A DNA stretch of 64,000 bases, taken from assembly GCF_001886695.1 (NCBI RefSeq), contig NZ_CP018097.1, forward strand, positions 2,375,001 through 2,439,000. The letters are read 5' to 3'. The notes below the pieces were generated by a model that saw only the letters and a list, made by a program, of their open reading frames with translations, was not told the origin of the DNA and ran no database searches. How positions within the stretch are numbered: position 1 is the first letter of the stretch; the number at the start of each line of letters is the position of its first letter. Positions 1 through 10,636 of the stretch are shown here, one piece after another. Both the position numbers and the translations under genes were made by a program. The DNA comes from Aurantiacibacter gangjinensis (lineage in GTDB: Bacteria; Pseudomonadota; Alphaproteobacteria; Sphingomonadales; Sphingomonadaceae).

Positions 1-1437
1 CTTTCCGTGGGTGACGGGATCGCCCGTATCCACGGCCTCGACAAGGTGCAGGCCGGTGAAATGGTCAGCTTCGCCAATGGCGTGGAAGGCATGGCGCTGA
101 ACCTCGAAGCCGACAATGTCGGCGTCGTGATCTTCGGCTCCGATACTAACATCAAGGAAGGCGACACCGTCAAGCGTACGGGCACTATCGTGGATGTGCC
201 GGTCGGCAAGGGCCTGCTGGGCCGCGTGGTCGATGCGCTGGGCAACCCGATCGACGGCAAGGGCCCGCTGACGGATGTGACCAAGGCGCGCGTCGAATCC
301 AAGGCGCCTGGCATCATCCCGCGTGAATCGGTCAGCGAGCCGGTGCAGTCGGGCCTCAAGGCCATCGACGCCCTCGTTCCCGTCGGCCGCGGACAGCGCG
401 AACTGATCATTGGCGACCGCCAGACCGGCAAGTCCGCCGTCGCGATCGATACCTTCATCAACCAGAAGGGCATCAATGCCGGCGACGATGAGAGCAAGAA
501 GCTCTACTGCATCTATGTCGCCGTGGGCCAAAAGCGCTCCACCGTCGCGCAAATCGTGAAGAGCCTCGAGGAAAACGGCGCAATGGAATATTCCATCGTC
601 GTGGCCGCCACCGCTTCGGAGCCTGCTCCGCTGCAGTACCTGGCACCCTATACCGGCGCTGCCATGGGCGAGTTTTTCCGCGACAATGGCATGCACGCCG
701 TGATCGTGTATGACGACCTTTCCAAGCAGGCCGTGGCCTATCGCCAGATGTCGCTGCTGCTGCGTCGCCCGCCGGGCCGCGAAGCCTATCCGGGTGACGT
801 GTTCTACCTGCACAGCCGCCTGCTGGAACGTGCTGCCAAGATGAACAAGTCTGAAGGCGGCGGCTCGCTGACCGCCCTGCCGATCATCGAAACGCAGGCC
901 GGTGACGTGTCGGCCTATATCCCGACCAACGTGATCTCGATCACCGACGGCCAGATCTTCCTCGAGACGGACCTGTTCTATCAGGGCATCCGCCCCGCCA
1001 TTAACGTGGGTCTGTCGGTCAGCCGTGTGGGCGGTGCCGCCCAGACCAAGGCGATGAAAAAGGTCGCAGGCTCGATCAAGCTGGACCTCGCGCAGTACCG
1101 CGAAATGGCGGCCTTCGCGCAGTTCGGCTCGGATCTCGACGCCTCGACACAGCGCCTGCTCAACCGCGGTGCGCGCCTGACCGAGCTGCTGAAGCAGCCG
1201 CAGTTCTCGCCCATGCCGGTGGAAGAGCAGGTCGTGTCGATTTTTGCAGGCACCAATGGCTATATCGACGATGTCGCCGTGGACCGCGTGACCGAATACG
1301 AAGCCGCCATGCTCAGCTACATGCGTAACGAGCATGCCGACGTACTGGCGACCATCCGCGACACCGGCAAGTTCGAAGACGATACCAAGGCATCGGTGGT
1401 GAGCGCGCTCGACACCTTCGCCAAGCAGTTCGCCTAA
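1..1437 (+). CDS. atpA: F1 ATP synthase alpha subunit (5' truncated by window edge)
   Basis: Non-catalytic nucleotide-binding subunit of the F1 head; alternates with beta in the alpha3beta3 ring at the inner membrane. The frame is open from base 1 and the first residues read [20 protein letters not shown], which in the family lies about 30 residues after the start, so the N-terminus is outside the window. The P-loop [13 protein letters not shown] and the [23 protein letters not shown] stretch (split here around the SRLLERA signature) are intact, and the C-terminal helical domain ends in DTFAKQFA. It is followed by atpG, atpD and atpC on the same strand, the normal alphaproteobacterial order (atpH would precede it). 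The 155 bases before atpG contain a palindromic repeat element. Confidence 0.98.
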   Translation, partial: LSVGDGIARIHGLDKVQAGEMVSFANGVEGMALNLEADNVGVVIFGSDTNIKEGDTVKRTGTIVDVPVGKGLLGRVVDALGNPIDGKGPLTDVTKARVESKAPGIIPRESVSEPVQSGLKAIDALVPVGRGQRELIIGDRQTGKSAVAIDTFINQKGINAGDDESKKLYCIYVAVGQKRSTVAQIVKSLEENGAMEYSIVVAATASEPAPLQYLAPYTGAAMGEFFRDNGMHAVIVYDDLSKQAVAYRQMSLLLRRPPGREAYPGDVFYLHSRLLERAAKMNKSEGGGSLTALPIIETQAGDVSAYIPTNVISITDGQIFLETDLFYQGIRPAINVGLSVSRVGGAAQTKAMKKVAGSIKLDLAQYREMAAFAQFGSDLDASTQRLLNRGARLTELLKQPQFSPMPVEEQVVSIFAGTNGYIDDVAVDRVTEYEAAMLSYMRNEHADVLATIRDTGKFEDDTKASVVSALDTFAKQFA

Positions 1438-1466
1438 AATAGAGAGGAAGACCGCCTAGCCGCAAT

Positions 1467-1571
1467 CGTCACCCTGAACTCGTTTCAGGGTCCATTTATC
1501 AGCCAAGTGCCGAAATCCGAGGATAAGGCACCAAGCTCGCCGATGGATGCAGAACCAATTCAGCATGACGG
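1467..1571. repeat. Palindromic repeat element between atpA and atpG
   Basis: The left end carries a perfect 7-bp stem hairpin (1472-1490, CCCTGAA/TTCAGGG). The right end, read on the minus strand, starts CCGTCATGCTGAA and continues to a TGCATCCAT. The two ends are therefore inverted, imperfect copies of about 30 bases of the form CGTCA-yCTGAA-(n)-GTT-CAG-TCCAT. The element at 49428-49512 has the same ends. It lies upstream of the atpG ribosome-binding site without disturbing it. Confidence 0.7.
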
Positions 1572-1592
1572 GAAAAGGATAGAACAGGAAGT

Positions 1593-2462
1593 ATGGCAAG
1601 CCTCAAGGAACTCAAAGACCGGATCAAAAGCGTCAAGTCGACGCAGAAGATCACCAAGGCGAAGCAGATGGTCGCCGCGGCAAAGCTGCGCAAGGCGCAA
1701 GCCGCCGCCGAAAGCGCGCGTCCCTATGCGGAGCGTCTGGCATCGGTGATGAGCTCGCTCGCCAGCAAGGTGAGCGGCGACAGCGCCCCGCTGCTGCTGC
1801 GCGGCACGGGATCGGACAAGAAGCACCTGCTGGTCGTCGTCAACACCGACAAGGGCCTGTGCGGCGGTCTCAATTCCAACATCGTCAAGGAAGCCAAGGC
1901 GCAGGCGCGAAAGCTGCTGGCCGAAGGCAAGGATGTGACCTTCTACCTGGTCGGCAAGAAGGGCCGTGCGCCTATCAAGCGCGACTATGAAGACCGTATC
2001 AAAGACCATTTCGATACGAGCGCGGTGAAGAATATCGGTTTCGAAGAGGCCGAAGCCATCGCGGACGAGCTGGTCGGCAAGTTCGAGGCGGGCGAATTCG
2101 ATGTCGCGCACCTCGTCTACCCGATCTTCAAGAGCGCGCTGGCGCAGGACCCGACCACGGTGCAGCTGCTGCCCGTCCCCCCTCCCAAAAAGGCGGAGGC
2201 ATCGGACGCTGCCGTCGAGTATGAGCCGGACGAGGAGGAAATCCTCGAAGATCTGCTGCCGCGCTATGTGAAGACGCAGCTGTTCGGCGCGCTGCTGGAA
2301 CGCGAGGCATCCGAACAGGGCGCCTCGATGACCGCCATGGACAACGCCACGCGCAATGCGGGCGAGCTGATCGACAAGCTGACCATCCAGTACAACCGCA
2401 GCCGTCAGGCCGCGATCACCACCGAACTCATTGAAATTATTGCCGGCGCGGAAGCGCTGTAA
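1593..2462 (+). CDS. atpG: F1 ATP synthase gamma subunit
   Basis: Central rotor shaft that couples the c-ring to catalytic sites in the alpha3beta3 head. 289 residues. N-terminal helix [20 protein letters not shown] and C-terminal helix ending around [20 protein letters not shown] are the conserved coiled-coil strands, and the middle Rossmann-like part includes the [11 protein letters not shown] motif. An acidic insertion around residues 195-220 (proline/lysine followed by [15 protein letters not shown]) is of the kind seen in alphaproteobacterial gammas. ATG start with AGGAAGT just upstream. 21 bases separate it from atpD. Confidence 0.97.
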   Translation: MASLKELKDRIKSVKSTQKITKAKQMVAAAKLRKAQAAAESARPYAERLASVMSSLASKVSGDSAPLLLRGTGSDKKHLLVVVNTDKGLCGGLNSNIVKEAKAQARKLLAEGKDVTFYLVGKKGRAPIKRDYEDRIKDHFDTSAVKNIGFEEAEAIADELVGKFEAGEFDVAHLVYPIFKSALAQDPTTVQLLPVPPPKKAEASDAAVEYEPDEEEILEDLLPRYVKTQLFGALLEREASEQGASMTAMDNATRNAGELIDKLTIQYNRSRQAAITTELIEIIAGAEAL

Positions 2463-3941
<1,479 letters not shown>

Positions 3942-3947
3942 GTACAA

Positions 3948-4074
3948 CCCTCCCCTCCTTTTCAAAGGAGGGGGTCAGGGGGTGGTTCTGCCAAATGGTA
4001 CCACCCCGCTGCGACCAGGCCTTGCTGCGCAACGCCAAGTCTCACTGCCCCTCCTCCGAAGAGGAGGGGGTTAG
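3948..4074. repeat. Twin C/G-rich hairpin element between atpD and atpC
   Basis: Two hairpins of the same polarity. One is at about 3951-3975 (TCCCCTCC ... GGAGGGGGT). The other is at about 4047-4071 (CCCCTCCTC ... GAGGAGGGG), followed by GTTAGG where the first has GTCAGG. The body between them shows no coding. There is no T-run after either stem, so neither looks like an intrinsic terminator; this looks like a dispersed intergenic repeat. It could still affect atpD/atpC transcript levels. Confidence 0.65.
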
Positions 4075-4086
4075 GAAAACGGAAAA

Positions 4087-4344
4087 ATGGCACTCCACTT
4101 CGAACTCGTAACACCGTCCAAGCTCGTCCGTTCGGAAGACGTCCACATGGTGGTCGTGCCCGGCAGCGAGGGTGAATTCGGCGTGCTGGAAGGCCATGCG
4201 CCTTTCATGTCGACCATCCGTGATGGCGCGGTGCAGGTCTACAAGACCGAAGGCGGCGAGCCCGAGACGATCGAAGTGCGCGGCGGCTTTGCCGAAGTGG
4301 GCGATAAGGGCCTCACCGTCCTTGCCGAGCACGTCGAGAGCTGA
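4087..4344 (+). CDS. atpC: F1 ATP synthase epsilon subunit, beta-sandwich domain only
   Basis: Rotor subunit at the foot of gamma. Only 85 residues, against about 130-140 in E. coli-type epsilons. The protein keeps the whole N-terminal beta-sandwich ([36 protein letters not shown]) and stops exactly where the C-terminal helical hairpin would begin. There is no sign of a frameshift: a new gene begins 7 bases after the stop. The inhibitory helix pair is therefore genuinely absent; in alphaproteobacteria inhibition is often assigned to a separate zeta subunit, which is not in this window. Confidence 0.95.
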   Translation: MALHFELVTPSKLVRSEDVHMVVVPGSEGEFGVLEGHAPFMSTIRDGAVQVYKTEGGEPETIEVRGGFAEVGDKGLTVLAEHVES

Positions 4345-4351
4345 TCCACCT

Positions 4352-4921
4352 GTGGCCGCGCGCGCTTTCATGGCCGCGCTGGCCTACCTTTCGCTGGCAT
4401 CCTGCGTCGATTCCAGTCAGGACATCCACTACATTCCCACCCCGCCCGCCGTGGTGGACGAGATGCTGCGGCTTGCGGAAATTCAGCCGGACGATGTCGT
4501 CTACGACCTAGGCTCGGGCGATGGACGCATCGTGATTGCCGCCGCGCGCGATTACGGCGTGCGCGGCGTCGGCATCGAAATCGACACGGATTTGATAGAG
4601 CGCGCCCGCGAAAACGCCCGTGCTGCCGGTGTCGATCACCTCGTCGAATTTCGGCAGGAAGACCTGTTCAGCACCAATCTCGCCGAGGCCGATGTGCTGG
4701 CCATCTATCTCGGCACCACGCTCAACATGCGGCTGCGCCCCCGCATCATGGAGCAGATGGAACCGGGAAGCCGCGTGGTCAGCCACGCCTTCAGCATGGG
4801 CGGCTGGATTCCCGATGTCGAAAAGACGGTCGAGAACCGCGACGTCTACAAATGGACAGTGCCGGAAACCTTCTTCGACGGCGTGCCGACCGAATTTTCC
4901 GGATCGGGCGAGCCCGAGTAA
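4352..4921 (+). CDS. Class I SAM-dependent methyltransferase with lipoprotein-type signal
   Basis: A 189-residue protein with a Rossmann-type SAM-binding core: VVYDLGSGDGRIVIAAA (motif I), GIEIDTDLIERAREN (acidic loop), and a VDHLVEFRQEDLF motif. I place the start at the GTG at 4352, 7 bases after atpC, because it gives MAARAFMAALAYLSLASC, a short signal ending in a lipobox-like LASC with Cys18. An ATG at 4370 is the alternative. The closest family resemblance is to small methyltransferases such as those acting on proteins, but the substrate is unknown. Probably co-transcribed with the atp genes; a lipid-anchored methyltransferase would be unusual, so the signal needs caution. Confidence 0.75.
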   Translation: MAARAFMAALAYLSLASCVDSSQDIHYIPTPPAVVDEMLRLAEIQPDDVVYDLGSGDGRIVIAAARDYGVRGVGIEIDTDLIERARENARAAGVDHLVEFRQEDLFSTNLAEADVLAIYLGTTLNMRLRPRIMEQMEPGSRVVSHAFSMGGWIPDVEKTVENRDVYKWTVPETFFDGVPTEFSGSGEPE

Positions 4922-4993
4922 GACTGTCCTACACAGCCCGATCCTGCGAAGGGCCAGAGAGGTCCGGCAGCAGGTGGAAGGCGAAAATGTTCT

Positions 4994-5094
4994 GGCAAAG
5001 TGTCAACTTCGCAAAACGGCCCTCAAGTCTTTCATATCATCTGGGAAATTGGCGAAATATAGCGCTTCGAGGGTGTCAATTGTGTCAACTTCGC
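4994..5094. repeat. GTCAACTT repeat element, copy A
   Basis: TGTCAACTTCGC occurs at 5001 and again at 5083, exactly 82 bases apart. The 17-mer GCAAAGTGTCAACTTCG at 4995-5011 recurs as a perfect inverted copy at 49337-49353, in an element with the same 82-base spacing. The inner end also matches (AGCGC-yTC ... TGTCA-r-y-T). The right end overlaps the stop codon of the HNH gene. Confidence 0.7.
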
Positions 5095-5369
5095 CGCCGC
5101 CGCGTAGGTGCGTGGAAATCGGGCGGCTTGTCTGCGATCCAGCGCAGGAATTTCGCGATATCTTCCTTTTCGAGAAGAGGCGTCCGCTCGCCATCCATGC
5201 GCGCAAGCTCGGCATTGGTAACGTGCGCGTGGATCGTCTTGTGACAAATCGGATGGACCGGCACCGTCTCCCGGCCCTTCTTGGCTTTTGGCACGACATG
5301 ATGCCATTGCACGCGCCGCCCCAGCGGCCTTCCGCACAGCCAGCACACGTCTTCATTCGCCTCGCTCAT
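5085..5369 (-). CDS. Small HNH-type protein, putative nuclease
   Basis: 94 residues. Two Cys pairs and a His cluster fit an HNH/ββα-metal fold: C9-x2-C12, HH23-24 followed by VVP, and then HPICHKTIH (His39, Cys42, His43, His47). This is the compact HNH form found in alphaproteobacterial genomes; activity on DNA is inferred from the family only. It stands alone, divergent from the downstream GT39 gene (56 bases to that ATG). Its last codons and stop fall inside the dispersed GTCAACTT repeat, so the C-terminus (PTRRRRS) may be supplied by the repeat. Confidence 0.8.
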   Translation of the reverse strand: MSEANEDVCWLCGRPLGRRVQWHHVVPKAKKGRETVPVHPICHKTIHAHVTNAELARMDGERTPLLEKEDIAKFLRWIADKPPDFHAPTRRRRS

Positions 5370-5425
5370 AAGTGCTTGTTAACCATGTTGCGCGATGGCG
5401 TGCCAGACGGGAGTGCGATTTCGCG

Positions 5426-6889
5426 ATGACGACCGAGAACCAGGCTGGCAGCGACACATGGCGCAGCACCGCGCCGTGCTTTGCCGTGCTTGCGCTGCTG
5501 GTGCTGGCGACGCGCGGCATCTGGTTCGGCAATCCCGTCGCCGATTATGACGAGCAGCTTTACAGTTTCATCGGCTGGCGCGTGACCCATGGCGAGCTGC
5601 CCTTCGTCGACTGGTGGGATCGCAAGCCCTTCGGCCTTTTCGCCATTTACGCAGTGATCCACGGCATTTTCAGCCCCTCCGCCCTTGCCTACCAGCTCGT
5701 CGCAGCTGCAATCACGTTCGGCAGCGCGCTGATGACTTACCTCTTGGCGCGCCGTCTGGCCAGGCGAGTATCGGCGACCATCGCTGCGTCGCTGATGGTC
5801 ATGCTGCTGGCCGCCTATGCGAGCTATTCCGGGCAGAGCGAGGTGTTCTTCACACCGCTTATGCTGGGCATGGCCTTGCTGTTGGTCGATCCGGATCACC
5901 CGCAATTCACCCGCCGCGCTCTATTGGCGATGCTGCTGGGCGGATTGGCCTTGCAGGTAAAATACACCGTCATCATGCAATGTGCCTTCTTCGGCGCATG
6001 GGCGCTATGGGCGGAATACCGTCGCGGCCGGAGCGTGCTGCAGTTGGCCGGACTTGCCGCTGCCTTCGCCGCACTCGGCCTGCTGCCGACCGTGCTCGTC
6101 GGCCTGTTCTACGCCGCCATCGGCCATTTCGAGGTGTTCTGGTTCGCCAATTTCGCGAGCTTCTTCGAGCGCGCCGCCGCGCCGCAGGGGCGCTGGAGCG
6201 ACAGCCACTGGATCGGTGTCGCTCCGGTCGCCGTGCTGGGGCTTGGCGGACTGTTCGCAGCATTCCGTATGGCGCGGCCATCGCCGTTCGTCGCTTGGCT
6301 GTTCTTCGCCGGATGGAGCGCGAGCGCGCTGGCGACCGTGCTCCTGCCCGGCACCGTCTACCTTTATTATTATGCCGCCATGGCCGCGCCCGTCGCGCTG
6401 ATGGCCGTGCCGCTATTCGACACGAACGGGCCTGCGAAAGCGTGGCCGGGACTGGTGCTGGGCGCGATCCTGCTGGGCTTACTCGGCCTGCCGCAACGCT
6501 ATGTGCAGTCGCGGGATGACGCGCTTTCCGCAAGGCTATTGGCAGAGCGGCTCGACCCGCATGTCGGACCTGCCGACTGCCTGTGGATCTGGGACGGCCC
6601 GACCACGCTCTATCGCCTGACGAATAGCTGCGTGCCGACCCGCTTCGTCTATCCCGACCATCTCAACAATCGCCTGGAAACCGGCGCGCTGGGCGTGGAC
6701 CAGGTGGCAGAGGTGGAGCGGGTGCTGGCGACCAAGCCGGGTGCCATCGTGGTAGCGGATCAGGGCGTGACGCTTCGCAATTCCGAAGCGACAGAGCTTG
6801 TGCAACGCGCGCTGCAGGCCGACTACGAGCGGGCGGTGACCATGAATTTGAATGGACGCGACATCACCGGCTGGGTGCGGCGCGATTAA
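5426..6889 (+). CDS. GT39-type (PMT/ArnT-like) integral membrane glycosyltransferase
   Basis: A 487-residue multi-spanning protein. The N-terminal region has the DYDEQLYSFIGWRVTHGELPF segment characteristic of polyprenyl-phosphate-sugar dependent transferases (acidic residues in the first periplasmic loop), followed by WWDRKPFG and around ten hydrophobic segments. It probably transfers a sugar from a lipid-phosphate donor on the periplasmic side. I use the ATG at 5426, preceded by GGGAG, rather than the longer reading from 5372. It ends tail-to-tail with a DMT transporter, overlapping by 4 bases. The cluster downstream to 14.7 kb holds further glycosyltransferases, so it is likely part of an envelope polysaccharide or lipid-glycan locus. 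Substrate unknown. Confidence 0.85.
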   Translation: MTTENQAGSDTWRSTAPCFAVLALLVLATRGIWFGNPVADYDEQLYSFIGWRVTHGELPFVDWWDRKPFGLFAIYAVIHGIFSPSALAYQLVAAAITFGSALMTYLLARRLARRVSATIAASLMVMLLAAYASYSGQSEVFFTPLMLGMALLLVDPDHPQFTRRALLAMLLGGLALQVKYTVIMQCAFFGAWALWAEYRRGRSVLQLAGLAAAFAALGLLPTVLVGLFYAAIGHFEVFWFANFASFFERAAAPQGRWSDSHWIGVAPVAVLGLGGLFAAFRMARPSPFVAWLFFAGWSASALATVLLPGTVYLYYYAAMAAPVALMAVPLFDTNGPAKAWPGLVLGAILLGLLGLPQRYVQSRDDALSARLLAERLDPHVGPADCLWIWDGPTTLYRLTNSCVPTRFVYPDHLNNRLETGALGVDQVAEVERVLATKPGAIVVADQGVTLRNSEATELVQRALQADYERAVTMNLNGRDITGWVRRD

Positions 6890-7791
6890 TGCTCTGCGCT
6901 GTCGATCATGCGCACCCGCCCTTGCCACCACAGCCACAGGCCGGATCCGATGATGATCGCCGCGCCGAATATCGTCTCGCGATCCGGCACTTCGCTGAAG
7001 AAGATGTAGCCGAGCACGCTTGCCATGATCATCTGGCCGTAGGTCATCGGCGCGATGGTGCCCGCGCCCGCCGACTCCGTCGCTTTGTAGATCAGCCAAT
7101 GCGCCGCGCTGGCGGTGCAAGCGACAATCAGGCAGCGCACCACAACATCGGCAGACGGGGGCGAGAGTTGCAGGCTTTCCGCGCCGCTGAGATGGCCGAT
7201 CAGCGTGAAGGCCAGCAGGGTAATCGCGCCGAAAATCGCAACATAGGCCTGCATTGCAAGCGCACTGCCCTGCCCGCGCACCGCGCGGTTGGCGGTCATC
7301 AGCACGGACATGCCGACCGCCGCGCCCAGCGGCAGCAGCGCCGCCCAGCCGATAGCCGCGAAATTGGGCCGCAGGATGATGAGCACCCCGATAAACGCGA
7401 TGACGCTCGCCGCGATGGTGGAGGCGCGCAGCCGCTCTTTGAGGAACACGCTGGCCAGCAAGGCGGTAATCATGGGCTGGGTGAAGATGATCGCAATCGC
7501 CTCGGTCAGTGGCATCAGCCAGACGCCGGCGAAAAAGCAGACGGTGGCAAAGCCGACCGATGCGCCGCGCAGCCATTGGAAGCGAAGGTCCGGTATCCGC
7601 TCCAGCGGCTTTGCGCCCTCTTGCAGCAACAGCAGCGCCGTCAGCCCCAGCGCGCCTATCGTGTAGCGCAGGCTGGCAACGGCCGTGGGCGGCCAGGCAC
7701 CGTCCACACCCTTGATGATCGCATCGCCCACGGTCAGCAGGCAGAAGCCAGCCAGCGCAAAAAGCAGGCCTGCCCGGTCCGATTGCTGCAT
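6886..7791 (-). CDS. DMT-superfamily (EamA) transporter
   Basis: 301 residues with ten predicted membrane spans in two EamA repeats: the first begins around AGFCLLTVGDAIIKG and ends at LLRP-type IIILRPNF, and the second around AALLPLGAAVGMSVLMTAN to GAAIIIGSGLWLWW. Inner-membrane export of a small metabolite is the family role; the substrate cannot be read from sequence. I choose the ATG at 7791 (MQQSDRAG) over the longer reading from 7851, because the hydrophobic part begins immediately after it. Transcribed toward the GT39 gene and divergent from the GT2 gene at 7956. Confidence 0.85.
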   Translation of the reverse strand: MQQSDRAGLLFALAGFCLLTVGDAIIKGVDGAWPPTAVASLRYTIGALGLTALLLLQEGAKPLERIPDLRFQWLRGASVGFATVCFFAGVWLMPLTEAIAIIFTQPMITALLASVFLKERLRASTIAASVIAFIGVLIILRPNFAAIGWAALLPLGAAVGMSVLMTANRAVRGQGSALAMQAYVAIFGAITLLAFTLIGHLSGAESLQLSPPSADVVVRCLIVACTASAAHWLIYKATESAGAGTIAPMTYGQMIMASVLGYIFFSEVPDRETIFGAAIIIGSGLWLWWQGRVRMIDSAEH

Positions 7792-7955
7792 GATGTGGGT
7801 AGGCTCCGATGGCGAAGGCTGCCGCTTAGGCAGGTCCGCCCCATGCCGCAACCGCTTTGCCCATCGGAAACGGCGCCGCGCGATTTACGAAGCGTTAAAC
7901 GATCATGCTTAACAAAGCCCTATGACAGCGCCTGCGACGGGCGCGTGCCGGGGGC

Positions 7956-8975
7956 ATGATGACAAAGCTGATAATCCAGATTCCCTGCCTGAACGAGGCC
8001 GAGACCTTGCCCACAACCCTGGCTGCCCTTCCCCGGCGGGTCGAGGGTGTGGACACGGTGGAATTCCTCGTCATCGACGATGGCAGCAGCGATGGCACCG
8101 CGCAGGTCGCGCGCCAATGGGGCGTGCATCACATCGTCTCGCACCGACGCAATCGCGGGCTGGCTGCCGCCTTCCGCAGCGGAGTCGACCGCGCGTTGGC
8201 AGAAGGCGCGGACATCATCGTCAACACCGATGGCGACGGGCAATACGAAGGCGCAGATATCGCTGCGCTCTGCCAGCCGATCATTCGCGGGCAGGCCGAT
8301 ATCGTGATCGGCGACCGGGGCGTGGCGGACAACGCGCATTTCTCCGCGCCGAAGCGGATGATGCAGCGCGTCGGTAGCGCCGTGGTTCAGGGTCTTGCCG
8401 GCACCAATGTCTCCGACGCTGTCAGCGGCTTTCGCGCGATCAGTCGCGATGCAGCCCAGCGCATCAATATCACCACCGAGTTCAGCTACACGACCGACAT
8501 GCTGATCCAAGCGGGCCGCAAGAAGATGGCGATTGCCACCGTTCCCGTGCGCACCCATGCCGCCGCGCGACCCAGCCGCCTGTTCAAATCCATCCCGCGC
8601 TTCATCATGCATACCGGTATCACGATGGCGCGCGCCTTCACCGCCTATAAGCCGCTGCGCGCGTTCGTCGGCACCGGCTCGCTGATTGCCTTCATCGGGT
8701 TGCTACCCATCCTGCGCTTTCTCTGGTTTTACGCGCAGGGCGATGGCGGCGGACATATCCAGTCGCTGGTCATCGGCGGCGCATTGTTGGTGCTCGGCAC
8801 GCTGGTAGCGATCATGGGCATGGTCGCCGATCTAGTCGCCGCCAACCGCAAGTTGCTGGAGGAAAACCTCGCCCGCACGCGCAGGCTGGAGGACCAGCTG
8901 GCGGCTATTCACCGCGCTTCCAGGGAGGCCGGGCCCGAGACAGGCTCTGCGCTCAAACGCAAGGATGCTGCGTGA
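7956..8975 (+). CDS. GT2 family glycosyltransferase with C-terminal membrane segments
   Basis: 339 residues. Typical GT-A fold signs: IPCLNEAETLPTTLAAL at the N-terminus, LVIDDGSSDGTAQVA (nucleotide binding), NTDGDGQY (DxD metal motif, residues about 90-95), and a VSGFRAISR acceptor-region motif. Two hydrophobic helices near residues 235-290 and a charged C-terminal tail suggest membrane attachment, as in dolichol/polyprenyl-phosphate mannose or glucose synthases. It would supply a lipid-linked sugar to the GT39-type enzymes beside it. Its stop codon overlaps the GTG start of the next gene (GTGA), so they are translated together. The adjacent upstream region is divergent from the DMT gene. 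Confidence 0.9.
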   Translation: MMTKLIIQIPCLNEAETLPTTLAALPRRVEGVDTVEFLVIDDGSSDGTAQVARQWGVHHIVSHRRNRGLAAAFRSGVDRALAEGADIIVNTDGDGQYEGADIAALCQPIIRGQADIVIGDRGVADNAHFSAPKRMMQRVGSAVVQGLAGTNVSDAVSGFRAISRDAAQRINITTEFSYTTDMLIQAGRKKMAIATVPVRTHAAARPSRLFKSIPRFIMHTGITMARAFTAYKPLRAFVGTGSLIAFIGLLPILRFLWFYAQGDGGGHIQSLVIGGALLVLGTLVAIMGMVADLVAANRKLLEENLARTRRLEDQLAAIHRASREAGPETGSALKRKDAA

Positions 8976-10636
8976 CCGCGAATGCCCTTCCCGGCACTCT
9001 CGGCGCGCAAGCGCATGAAGTTGGCGCATCGCGCATAGGTGTCGCCGCCTGGCCGCTGGCGGGCATTGGCCTGGTGCTGGCTTGCCAGCTGACCATGGTC
9101 TTCACCCGCGCGGTGAATTGGGACGAGTTCTGGTTCTACTATCACGTGGCCGACTTCGCGCGTGGGAACCTCGCCCAGCCCTTGCAGAGCCTGCATGTGC
9201 GTCTGTTCGCTTGGCTGCCGGGTGTCGCCGATAACAGCGTCGATGGCATCGTCATTGCCCGCCTGTTCATGCTCGCCTGCGAAGCGATCACCCTGCTTGC
9301 AATCTATGCCATCGCTCGGCGCATTGTGGACCGGCCCGTCGCGCTGCTCGCGGCCTTGCTTTATGTATCCGCAGGCTTCGTCCTCCAGCACGGTTTCTCT
9401 TTCCGAACCGACCCGATGGTGACGGCCGCGCTGATGGCGGCGCTGGCCATCCTCGCGCGCGCGCCGCTTTCCGTTGCTGCTATTGCCGCCACTGCCGCTT
9501 TAATCGCGGTAGCAGGCATGATCTCGATGAAGGCCGTGCTGCTTGCTCCGTGTTTCGCGGGGCTGGCATGGCTGCGCTGGAGCGAGGCGCGTTTCACCGT
9601 TCCGGCAGCGGTCAAACTCGCAGCCATTCCCGTCGCGGCTGTGGCGCTCTTCGCCGCTCTTTACACATGGCACTCAAGCGCGCTCACTGCCGATGTCGCA
9701 GGCGTGAGCATGGCGGCTGGAGCCTCACGCTGGATGTTTTTCATCGGCATTCCGCCCTACTGGCAGATGGCCGTGAAAGCCGTGCTGACGGCGCCTGTGC
9801 TGTTCATCCTCGCTTTCGCCGCGCCGTTCGCAATCTGGCGCAGCGACCTGCCGGGTCCGCAAAAATGGGCGGCGACCGGTCTTTGGCTGCCGCTGCTGCT
9901 GCCCTTCGTCTACACAAACACCGCCGCGTATTTTTACGCCTTCATGCTCGCTCCCGTCGCCGTCGGCTCGGTCATCGCCTTGCAGGCCGCGCTGCGTCGC
10001 TATTCGGTGCCTCTGGTGACCGCCGTCGTGGTGGTCATGGCCATCGGCATTTTCGCCATCGAGGATCGCAGCACGATCGATCGCCAGCGCAGCGTGGTGT
10101 CGACGGTCGAGACCCTGCTGCCGCCGGAAACGGCCTATTTCGACCATAACGGTATGGCGGCCTCGCTGGTGAAGGCAAACTGGCTCGTTACGCCGGCGGG
10201 CCTAGCCGATTATCGCATCGCGGGCATTGCCAGCTATCTCGCCGCCATGGAAGCGCAGCCCGTCCCCCTGCTTCTGGCGAACGACGATATTATTACCGAC
10301 ATGCTGGCAGGTGACGACCGCCATTTCCTCCCCGCCGACGCCGAAGTATTGCGCGGACAATACCAGCCTTTCTGGGGCCCGATCCGCCTCGCAGGGTTCG
10401 CCGTAGAGGCAAACCGGTCGATCACCGTCCAAGCGCTGGTGCCCGGCACCTACACCGTGATGGACGGTCCGCTAGCGGTAAATGGCATTCGCTACGAGCA
10501 AGGCGCACTGGTCGAGATCGCGCGCGGCCCGCTCAGGCTCACCGCATCGGAGAATGCAGCGCGGCTGCAATGGGGTGATAGTTTGCAAGCGCCGACGCAA
10601 TCATTCGATGACGGGCCGCTCTATGTCGGCTTCTGA
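8972..10636 (+). CDS. GT39-type membrane glycosyltransferase
   Basis: 554 residues, GTG start overlapping the previous gene by 4 bases. The first luminal loop has NWDEFWFYYHVADFARG (the acidic residue that in this superfamily takes part in catalysis), followed by long runs of hydrophobic segments up to about residue 360 and a hydrophilic C-terminal domain of about 170 residues. Expected to use the polyprenyl-phosphate sugar made by the preceding GT2 enzyme, based on the translational coupling. Related to the enzyme at 5.4 kb in layout. The acceptor is unknown. Its 3' end overlaps the flippase gene by 16 bases, tail-to-tail. Confidence 0.85.
   Translation: MTANALPGTLGAQAHEVGASRIGVAAWPLAGIGLVLACQLTMVFTRAVNWDEFWFYYHVADFARGNLAQPLQSLHVRLFAWLPGVADNSVDGIVIARLFMLACEAITLLAIYAIARRIVDRPVALLAALLYVSAGFVLQHGFSFRTDPMVTAALMAALAILARAPLSVAAIAATAALIAVAGMISMKAVLLAPCFAGLAWLRWSEARFTVPAAVKLAAIPVAAVALFAALYTWHSSALTADVAGVSMAAGASRWMFFIGIPPYWQMAVKAVLTAPVLFILAFAAPFAIWRSDLPGPQKWAATGLWLPLLLPFVYTNTAAYFYAFMLAPVAVGSVIALQAALRRYSVPLVTAVVVVMAIGIFAIEDRSTIDRQRSVVSTVETLLPPETAYFDHNGMAASLVKANWLVTPAGLADYRIAGIASYLAAMEAQPVPLLLANDDIITDMLAGDDRHFLPADAEVLRGQYQPFWGPIRLAGFAVEANRSITVQALVPGTYTVMDGPLAVNGIRYEQGALVEIARGPLRLTASENAARLQWGDSLQAPTQSFDDGPLYVGF

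Noticed and set aside
3948-4074. Intrinsic terminator after atpD
   Set aside because: Stems are strong but without a T-run; atpC follows in the same operon.
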